A DNA stretch of 64,000 nucleotides from assembly GCF_009389715.1 (NCBI RefSeq), contig NC_052409.1, positions 3,251,275 to 3,315,274 of the forward strand. Direction: 5' to 3'. The notes under the pieces are model-generated. The model was not told the DNA's origin, did not search any database, and worked only from the letters and a program-made list of their open reading frames with translations. Within the stretch, counting starts at the first letter, position 1. Each line of letters begins with the position of its first letter. This stretch comes from Phoenix dactylifera (Eukaryota; Streptophyta; Magnoliopsida; Arecales; Arecaceae). Shown one piece after another: positions 55,901 to 64,000 of the stretch. The translations under genes and the position numbers were made by a program.

Positions 55901-58900
55901 TGGGAAAGCATGGCTTGGTGCAATACTTTGCCACTCAATTTGCAGAGCTGCCACATGGTTCCTCCATCCCATGGTTTGCTAATTCCAAGTTTCCCATTAT
56001 CTTTGCCAATTTTAAACTTACTATCTCTCAATAGTCACTCTAAGAGGTCTTCTTGGTCTACCTGGAGCAATAAACTAACGAGCTTCTGGTGATTTTGCCA
56101 TTGGGCTTGGTTAACATCACTAGGATCATCCGGAAGTGCGACTATATTTTGCTACTTAGTGAAGTTGAGTGATTCCCTAATAGCAAGTCAGCGGTTGTTG
56201 TTTTGCCTCATTCTGATCTTCCAATCTAAAAGAACCCCAGGCTTATTAGGATGTAATCATTTTACTGATAGCTAATGCTCACTTATGAAGTTAAGATATT
56301 ATGCACTGGCATAAGACACAGTTTTGGGTGTTGGTCTCATGAAAGGCTTGAATCTAGGTTCTTTGAAGGAAAAACTTTACGGCGTGCTGCAAATTGTAGG
56401 GAAGGATTATGGAAAATGTTGCAGTTGTGGTATTTGAAGGGTCAAATGGCGACTGCAGATTGGAAGACCTTTTGGCTTGGTGGATGCTTGGGGCTAGAAT
56501 ATTGTACGCAGGCTCATGAAGCCCAGATCCCAATAATCTGCAAAACAATTTCATAAACAAGTCCATCAAAATTGTGTTCTTGTTCACATATATCAACGCC
56601 AGAATATTGTACCCAGGTTTATGAAACCCAGATCCCAATAATCTGCAAAACAATTTCATAAATGAGTCCACCAGAATCGCATTGGCAGCCTTGCTCGTTG
56701 TGCATGTTCTAACGCCAGCCAATATGGCACCCTTGCTTGCACTCCCTATCATCTTCCTTCCTTTCCAATCTGTTGACCTCTTATCCTTTTTAAGAGACTG
56801 TTTCTTAGGAAATTAACTGTAACTTATCAAACACCTCATCACACTCTTCTAGTTGAACATTATGGCTTACAATCTTATTGTAATACTGCATTCAGCTCCA
56901 TGCTTGTGCCTCTGGTTTTGTTATGGTTTGGAAAGATGAGTTAGGTTAGTGATGGCTTCATATTTTTGCTCTGAACATTATGGTTTGCAAATCTCTTCAT
57001 CCTACCCTATCACATAGTTTCATGGTGTTGTCTTAAAGAATGTTGGGTGCTTCTTTAATTTAGCTATACATGCAGGAAATTAATGTGGTCAAACAAATGG
57101 GAGAAATATGTCAAAAAGCAATGATATGGATGAATTGTTGTCTTTTGCACCGGCAAATGGTTTGAATTAATTGAACAGATGTTCAAATTTAGATGCAGTT
57201 TAATGATCTGTATATAGCGGATATTCAAAGGGATTTCTGTTGCTGATTATGCATGCATTCCTTAAGGGTTGGCCTGAATTACATATTTTAAATGAACTTG
57301 CGCATAAAACAGGAGCAACTATAACAAGGTAAGCAGGAGTACCATCTATTGTCTCGGATTCTTTGTCAGAAAATCTGTGTTAAGTATATGCTTGAGGTTC
57401 ACTATAAGTCAGTATTCCAGATGTTGACACCCATTATAACTGTCCAGGTAGGAATATATTAGAAAACCTTGCCAAGGAGGTTTGCATCATCCACCTTTGC
57501 CATGAAAGAGTAAAGATTTAGTAGGTATATGATATTTATTTTTGTCATTCTATATGCAAGGTTTGCATATGACATTTATATATAAACTTACTATCTCTTT
57601 TGAGAAGGGAGCTTTTACTACCTTCCATTTTACTTATCGAGTATTTTGATGTTTCTTTATTCATTTTTTCTTAATGTTATATGACTATGCAGATGACTTG
57701 CCAGCTGCTTGGTGTGATCCTGGAGGAGAAAAATCCAGAAGAGCTTCAGGTTTACACTTGATTGTACCTCAGTCATTTCTTTTTTGAATGTCTGAGTAAG
57801 TTGACTATATTCAGATCGTTCTTGCAGAAACATGCTTTAGGCCCTCTGTGGTAGAAGTACTTCTGGAAATTACCAAATATTGTGATCTTTATTTGATGGA
57901 GACAGTTCTTGATGATGAAAGTGAGGTATGCATTCGCCGAACTTCTTAGTTGCAAATTTCAATCTCTCTGACTAAATGAATAGCTGCTAGCATAGAGACG
58001 GCTGTAATTTCTGGGATAGAATGCTTTCTTATTGTTTTAATGTCAACTTCGATTGCCCTTACAGTCAACTTCGATTGCCCTGTGACCTTGTTTGCTTAAG
58101 CAGGCATCTTGCAGCTTTTCTTCTTATATAATTTCATTCTCTCTGTAAATCCTATTATCCTACAAACATAAACTGCAAAGTATCACTGATGGTGTTGATT
58201 TCACCTGCTGCTTTGCTAATCAAGCTTTGATCATGTTGAAATCTTTCATAATGGCCTTATAATCATGTCTTTGAGAATTTCAAGATACAACTGTTGGTTT
58301 CTACTTTGTTTATTGCTCTACTAATGACTTGATAAATCGTCAGATGCTTTTTTTTGAGTATAATTTTATGTAGTCTAGGGCCTGCTTGCAGGCCTGCATG
58401 AAATGCATGCAAGGTGTGGTACAATTTAGGGGGGAAATTTCAATTTTAGATGGTTTCACGTGTCATGGACAGACTGAATGAAGGCACTGCAGAAACAATG
58501 CTTAAAGTACTTTGAGTGGTTTTAGTGCTTCATCTGTTATTTTTAACCTTTCTTTCCTGTTTTAAAAATCTTATTTCATTCTTAAACAATTATTAAAAGC
58601 TATTGCAGTCATATCATTATCAAAATAAAAAGCCTACATAATTAGTGATGACTGATGAGAAGGATTTGTTTTATTTCCATGGAATTTGTTGTTTGTGACG
58701 CCTTTAGACTGCATTTTGGTTTCCCAATGCAGTCAAAATACAAGATGTTAGGATGGTCGAGCTTTGGTATGTGGAAAGTGTAAATGGTTCTGATTTTAGT
58801 TTGTTATTCTGATGTATAATGAGAAGATGTTGATGGTGGCAGAAAAGAGTTCTTTCAGCCTTGGAAAATGCTGGACTTTTCCAGACTGGTGGCTTGATCA

Positions 58901-60120
58901 AGGACAAGGTACATGTGCTTTAATTTTGAAACTTAATCTACATTTCCATTGTATCTTTGGATTATGTCCTTCTCTTTGAATTGTTTTCCTCTTCTTCTTC
59001 TTCCTTCGCCTTCCTCTTTTTGGATGTGAGTGGAGGCAGGTGTCTGCAGAGATGACCAGCATATAATATTGACTGGCCTGATGAAAAATTGTTGGAGCTT
59101 GAATATAATTTCTTGGCCATTTCACACTGGAGGTTCATTGAATAAGAAAGGAACCCTTCAGTAGCTAACGGAAGGAATGCAACTACTGATCTGAGTTAAC
59201 AACTGCAGGAAATAATGCCCTACTCGTTTTGTGGGAGTTACATGTAAATTGTGCCAAGAAAAGAGAGATGAAAATGCAACAAGTGGAACTAGGAAGAATG
59301 GGGATTGAGGGAGCAAAATTCAACTATGAAAAACGCTATCAAGACTTTGTTAGTAAGTGCAGGACTTAGCATGTTCTCTCTTCAAGAAATCTAGATGCAG
59401 AAGATTGTTGAAAATAGATTCATTTGAAATAAAATGGTAGTGGAGTTGTAGGTGGCAGAGATCAATCTCTGACTGTTTTCAGCTGTTGCACTCATTTACC
59501 CAGCAAGCTGTCTAGAATGTTAGGTTTCCTTACTCCAGTTCTCTCATATTGTTCTTTTGCCTCTGTTTTCTCATGTTTTCTTCCTTTTCATCCAAAAATT
59601 AATCTGCACTCTTTGATGTTAGGATTTGAATCTATCAATTTATTCTGGTATTTTGCAGCTGTATTAAAAAATCGCTGCTTGATATTTTTCACTTATTGTG
59701 AACTTTTCCTGCTACCTTTTAGAATCTCATAGTATTGCTTCCTCTGTAGAATCCTTTTTTTTTCCAAATGCAGGTTTACTATTTTTGATGTTTTTCTGGA
59801 TTAAAAATGCATTTAAATATTCTCCAGATCCTCTTTTGTAGCACTGAGGGTGGGCGAACCTCTTTTGTTCGACAATTGGAAGCAGATTGGCATATTGATT
59901 CAAATCTTGACATAATCTCTCAACTATCTGTATGCTCCTTTCATAATTTTATTTTTTCATTACTTGTTTATGTTTTGTTGTTGTGCTGCTGATGTTTTGA
60001 TGACCATATCCTCCCCTTCAGCGATTCATCAGGCACCAACTGTTCATTTCACCAATGGAACCGGGACAAATAGCACCAAATGTGCTCACTTCTGCAAGTC
60101 TGGAGCAGTACTTTGCTTAG
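52934..60120 (+). CDS. Peroxisome biogenesis protein 22 (PEX22), membrane anchor of PEX4
   Basis: Eight exons join in frame to 271 residues: 52934-53038, 53118-53345, 53439-53486, 57693-57749, 57815-57925, 58843-58908, 59828-59929 and 60022-60120. The start is the only in-frame ATG. A membrane helix lies near residues 38-56 (GSLGAVAGFAIAVVFAWKF), then a basic stretch. The conserved plant PEX22 domain follows: LRPGQIVKKKLSGCRK, CQLLGVILEEKNPEELQ, VVEVLLEITKYCDLYLMETV, LDDESEKRVLSALENAGLF, GLIKDK, FCSTEGGRTSFVRQLE, DWHIDSN, and C-terminal SLEQYFA. PEX22 tethers the ubiquitin-conjugating enzyme PEX4 to the peroxisome so that the receptor PEX5 is recycled. Intron 1 (79 bp) appears to use a GC donor (AAG|GCAAGC). 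Intron 3 is 4.2 kb. Exon 5 uses the acceptor at 57814; the AG 10 bp later would shift the frame. Confidence 0.93.
55260..55448 (+). other. Open 62-codon frame in PEX22 intron 3, unrecognised
   Basis: A protein-like frame with ATG at 55281 (MGRESMKIDFCGKSHLLGMI...) runs to TAG at 55446. It includes AGEWNEQTIMQELNKALVLM and GGRIASKNLPG. It may be a relic of an inserted gene or chance; I do not recognise the family. Confidence 0.2.
56493..56680. repeat. Tandem duplication, 105-bp unit, in PEX22 intron 3
   Basis: The segment starting GCTAGAATATTGTACGCAGG (56493) repeats at 56598 (GCCAGAATATTGTACCCAGG). Both contain CAGATCCCAATAATCTGCAA. The two copies match at most positions over about 83 bp. 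Confidence 0.85.
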
Positions 60121-61388
60121 CTTGGATGAAAAGTATTGAGCTGTATGGTAAATTTAGATGGAAAAGTGGTTCGTGCATCCCTTCTTTCTTGGTAGTTGCA
60201 AACTTTTCCCACATTTACCTGGTTCTTTTGATATGAGTATTTAAATTTATTTGGGCCGGCACAGATGTCATGTGATAAATATTCCTGTTAGTGCATGTTT
60301 CTGTAATACTGCTGCTTATGATGTAAATTATTTTTCATATTATGTACAGTGCTGAACTTTGGAGAACAATGATGATGTACTCTAAACTGATGATGTCTTT
60401 CTAATCTTTTCATGAGACACTTCACGAAACCTTGTAGAAAAACAAATATCCACTATTCTATTTTAATTTCTTTCTTTCTTTTTTGTTTTGTTTTGTTTTG
60501 TGGTACGTTAGACTAAATTTTAGGATTACTCCTATCACATAAGCAACCCATGTTACAGTCTCGCAGAGACACCACAGCCAGTAGAAAAGGCGTACTTCTC
60601 ATCACTTCGGAGAAAATGAGGATGCTACTTAGGGTATGATCCGTGGAATCAAAATTAGAATTGGAATCGGAATGGATAGGAATAGATATCAGAATAGCTA
60701 TGTTTCGACGTGCTTGCCTTGTTTGGAATCCAAAGAGTTGGGATTGGGTTTTCGAAGATTAGAGTATTTTTATTCTCTTTGAAATGGAATTGGCGCGGTT
60801 TCGAACCACGTAACTGAAATGAATGTCACTCTCATTTTAAGCTGAACTTTCCTCTCAACTACTGTATTAGGATTCTCCTCGCTGTTCTTGACTCCGGATC
60901 CAGCAATCTCAAGCTCTTCTTTACCTCCATGTCCAAAGGGAAGGTTCTGATCAAGCTAGAGAGAAGCAGGTGGAGAATACCAGCGATATCTGTGACCATG
61001 ACAATGTTGGGGATGCGTCCCTTTTTGTAAAACCCCGTCCCTTGCCGTTCATCCGAATCGAAGTCCCTGGCGTGTAGTGTCTCCTAGCTAAGCCCACTCA
61101 AAGCAAAAGTTACTCGGATCGCGTAAGCCGGGCTAGACATGGGCTGGGCCGAAATTTAGCAACACGGCCGAGCTAGAGTAACACACTACGTAGCCCATTA
61201 CCGTTCCTCCCTTGACGCCGTTGCGTGCATTCCACCCTGCCTCGCCCGAGAACTCGTCCGCTTTCTCAAAAAAGCGAGGCGGTGGAAAGACCTGCCAAAT
61301 CCCCTTCCTCCGGGAGCAACGAATCCGTCGGAATTAGTTATTTTAAAAAGAAACCTCTCTCCCTTCCCCCTCTTCGATCGGATAATTG
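60121..61388. other. PEX22 3' flank, intergenic DNA and LNP promoter region
   Basis: A TTTTG pentanucleotide run lies at about 60480-60500. The stretch 60630-60820 is rich in GGAATT/GGAATCGGAATGG words, typical of decayed Tourist-like MITEs, but its ends cannot be fixed. From about 61180 the sequence becomes more GC-rich and forms the probable LNP promoter and 5' UTR. Confidence 0.35.
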
Positions 61389-61500
61389 GTACGTTCTTCG
61401 ATGGGATCTCGTCTTCCACTGCTTTTTGGTAGTTTTTTTTTTTTTTTTGTTCTTAATTTGGTCCAGTACGATCCGATCCTTGCCTTCTTCTTTGTTTCAG
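61389..61500 (+). other. Intron in the LNP 5' UTR
   Basis: The donor ATTG|GTACGT at 61389 and the acceptor TTTGTTTCAG ending at 61500 bracket a T-rich 112-bp stretch. The start codon lies only 3 nt after the acceptor. Leader introns of this kind are common in plant housekeeping genes and can raise expression. Confidence 0.6.
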
Positions 61501-61503
61501 GGA

Positions 61504-63089
61504 ATGGCGGAGGATGCTGGCCCCGCGTCGGGGGTCGATCCGGCGAAATCCGCGGCCAGTTCGAAGAAAGAAGTCGAGCCCATCGTGGCGGCAAAGAAGC
61601 AGCGCGGGGGATTCGTCTCTCGCCTGTGGAAAGGGATTTTTGGAACCAGAGAGGATTTCGAGAAGAGATTGCAGCATATCTCTAAAGAGGAGGCCTCGGT
61701 CCACGCGAGGCTCAAGAGAAGGGCTCGGACGTCGAGGAAGATGGCCAGGAATATTATTGTTCTCTCGGTCATTCTTGAGGTCGGATTCCCTTTGTTCCTT
61801 CTCGGAATCAATTGAGCTTAATACGAGATCGTTGATTTTTTTTCCGTTGTTCTTCTATTTGTTTTGCTGAAATTTCCGATTTCTGTGCATGGCATGGCAT
61901 GTATCTTTCTTTGCAATATGTTCTTTTGCACGATTGATTAATATGAAACAAAGAGTATTTATACATTATCTTTTCTTACCTCTATCCTTGTTTTTAATTT
62001 TTGATGTCTTCTTGTCACTCAGATCAATAACCTCCTATATATTTAACAGCCTCCCTAAAAGAGGCTTTTTGAGTGTGCTCTATACATATTTGAACTATTT
62101 CAGGCTCTTTCCCCAACTCTGTACATTATTAATGCCGCTTATGGTCTTATTCTTTACTCCTATATTGTTTGAAGCCTTTCTTATTTACTCTTTACACTAT
62201 TAACAAGTCCAGTCAGTATCGCGCCTTTATATAGCCTCATTATATTTCTCAAAGTATGCTATCTTCTTTATTTTTATGCAATAATGCGATCCCTATCAGT
62301 TATTTTCTTCCTTGTTCTAGCCTAAACAGATCATGTTGTCTTATTTGAGCTTACCTTCTTATAGAACGCAAACGACAGCCGCTAGTTGTCTTTCTCCTCT
62401 TCTCCCATTCATTGGATGTTATCCTGTGAGTAACTTCTTTAGTGGTTGTCTCAGTGGTATCAGAGATATTTCCATCTGCATGGGTCTGTAGCAACTTGTG
62501 GGCCACTATGGCTTGGACTTTGTCCTTCTGCCCAGTTTAACGCTTCTCGATCCTAAATAGCAGTACAAGAGTGGTGCTATTAAAATGACAGTCCTGGTAA
62601 CTTTTGAACTTAACATTGACTAGAAAATTATATGGACATATGATATAGTGCTAGGTAAGTAAAAATCAGTTGTCTATTGCTTGGTGAAGTTTTACGTGTT
62701 TGATTTGCTGTTGCACCATACAAGTATGTATTTACTAGTGCTTGGTGATGTATGCTGGTTTCGTTTATTTGCTTCCACTTTATCCAGATATAGGACATTA
62801 TCATCAATGCTTGATTAGTCTCCATATTTCCTTGGTTTTGAGAATGGCATGACTCTTCTTATCTTTGAATATAGTTGGTTAATGGTTGTGAAATACATTT
62901 CAAATTTGAACTAGGTTTCTTATGATGGTTGATATTTTTACCAGGTGGTAGCAGTGGCTTATGCTATCACGACAACAAGATCAGTGGATTTGAGCTGGCA
63001 GTTGAGGGCAATCAGAGTGTTGCCTATGTTTGTTTTGCCTGGCTTATCAGCTGCTATCTATTCAACACTTGTAAGCTTCACAAGAATGC
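61504..63089 (+). CDS. Lunapark-like ER membrane protein (LNP), N-terminal part only
   Basis: Two coding exons lie in the window: 61504-61779 (92 codons, phase 0) and 62945-63089 (ends in phase 1 at ATGC|GTAAAT). The rest lies beyond 64000, so the gene is cut by the window edge. The protein starts MAEDAGPASGVDPAKSAAS, then a basic KKQRGGFVSRLWKGIFG segment and the family signature EDFEKRLQHISKEEASVHAR with KRRARTSRKMARN. Two hydrophobic segments follow (about 83-101 and 118-136), the second ending SFTRM. Lunapark proteins sit at three-way junctions of ER tubules with both termini in the cytosol and counterbalance the fusion GTPase RHD3/atlastin; the zinc-finger half is not in view. An earlier GTAAGC at 63071 is rejected because the conserved VSFTRM lies after it. 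Confidence 0.88.
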
Positions 63090-63479
63090 GTAAATATCAT
63101 GAACTCTATCCCAACATGAATTTTTACTTAATTTTTATATTAACTTACCATATATTGATTGATTTTTAAATTCTGCTTGTATTCTATAGAAGCAATTTAA
63201 ATCATGCTTTATAAATATATGCTTAAGCGACTTTTATCCATTTTCTTATATTTTACTTATACTTTACCTGTGAAATCACTTAATTCTGAGGAAGTTATCC
63301 ATTCCTATTAGATAATTCTTTTAAATGTCAGATGGTAGTGGCACTGTAAGTCCAAAACCACAGTTATCATAATGAATAAGCTGATAAAACTGAATTGGTT
63401 CATGTCAAGTTGACAGATTCAAGATAACGGACATGATTTTCATTGGTTATGCATTTCTAAAAATGCTTTTGACATAAAT

Positions 63480-63833
63480 TGTTAAAATCTCCACTTGCTA
63501 GCATTATGCCCAAAAGAGGCTGGCATTTCAGGAGGCAGAGTTGGACTGGGAATCCCTGGAGATTGACTGAAATAACTTTGCAATGTTTGTTACTGGTAGA
63601 TGACCTGGATGATGTTTCAGGATTCCCCGCTGCTTCTTGTGTGCATCCTCATCCTCTGCTCCGTTTATCAGACACTTCGGTCTCGGAACTTTTAGCCTTC
63701 CCTTTTCACACCTGTTTTTCTTCCCCGACATTGTAACTGATCATCTGTTCTTCATCTCTGTTGTAAATACTCTTGGATCTTTAATAAAAGTAGGGTGTCC
63801 TCCCTTAACATAAAAAAAAAAAGCATTAGATAA
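63480..63833 (+). mobile_element. Possible retroposon 3' end with poly(A), in LNP intron 2
   Basis: The region is unlike the AT-rich intron around it. It ends in TTAATAAAAGTAGGGTGTCC, a few more bases and an 11-A tail (about 63812-63822), as expected for the 3' end of a LINE or processed transcript. No protein domain is recognisable. The remainder to 64000 is intron without features. Confidence 0.3.
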
Positions 63834-64000
63834 ATTGCTAGATTTATTAAAATGAGCAGTTTACTTGTGACATTTCAAAATGTGCTTCAAGATGAAAGGA
63901 AAGCTTACTTGAAAAATATCAAGGCAATATATTCTCTCCTAATATGGTTTAGTGCATGATTTTTATTAATTGTCTTTCTTGATAGACTTATCAAGCAATC

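Noticed and set aside
57815-57827. Alternative acceptor for PEX22 exon 5 after TTCTTGCAG
   Set aside because: It would shift the frame into a stop within nine codons; the acceptor at 57814 keeps the conserved VVEVLLEITK frame.

Overview
This is nuclear DNA from a flowering plant. Large intron-containing genes encode plant-type proteins, the 5' coding exons are very GC-rich while introns and intergenic DNA are AT-rich, and LINE, TRIM and MITE-like repeats are scattered throughout. GC-rich first exons and multi-kilobase introns suggest a monocot, perhaps a palm, but that is an inference. No bacterial, CRISPR or viral gene system is visible, and I found nothing that qualifies as a new 'system'.

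Layout, left to right. 0-9 kb: microsatellites, two LINE RNase H relics, a decayed reading frame (5120-5398, minus) and an exon-like GC-rich block with a good donor site (about 6353-6490, minus). 9.25-14.03 kb (minus): a six-exon gene for a 153-residue, probably tail-anchored protein of unknown function. 14-20 kb: gene-poor, with a LINE relic, a compact LTR-flanked TRIM fossil with a 5-bp target duplication (17069-18055) and a small mitochondrial rRNA fragment (about 19779-19832). 21.2-27.24 kb (plus): an LRR receptor-like pseudokinase with a G-box-rich promoter, three leader uORFs and a MITE in its intron. 28.2-33.65 kb (minus): a degenerate, intron-retaining copy of the plant CSM3/TIPIN (Swi3-domain) gene. 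35.2-44.42 kb (plus): eIF4A3 in eight exons. 45.9-48.29 kb: a decayed LINE. 49.45-51.6 kb (minus): an intronless E-class PPR gene. 52.93-60.12 kb (plus): PEX22 in eight exons. 61.39-64 kb (plus): the first two coding exons of a Lunapark (LNP) gene that runs off the window.

The genes are unrelated housekeeping and regulatory loci: exon-junction complex, organelle RNA processing, peroxisome matrix import, ER shaping and receptor signalling. They do not form a pathway or cluster. The coding models of eIF4A3, PEX22, the RLK and the small tail-anchored protein were assembled exon by exon, and each joins in frame from ATG to stop. The items most worth a second look are the CSM3/TIPIN pseudogene, two introns with GC-AG borders in neighbouring genes, the TRIM with a 55-bp interior, and the uncharacterised six-exon gene.
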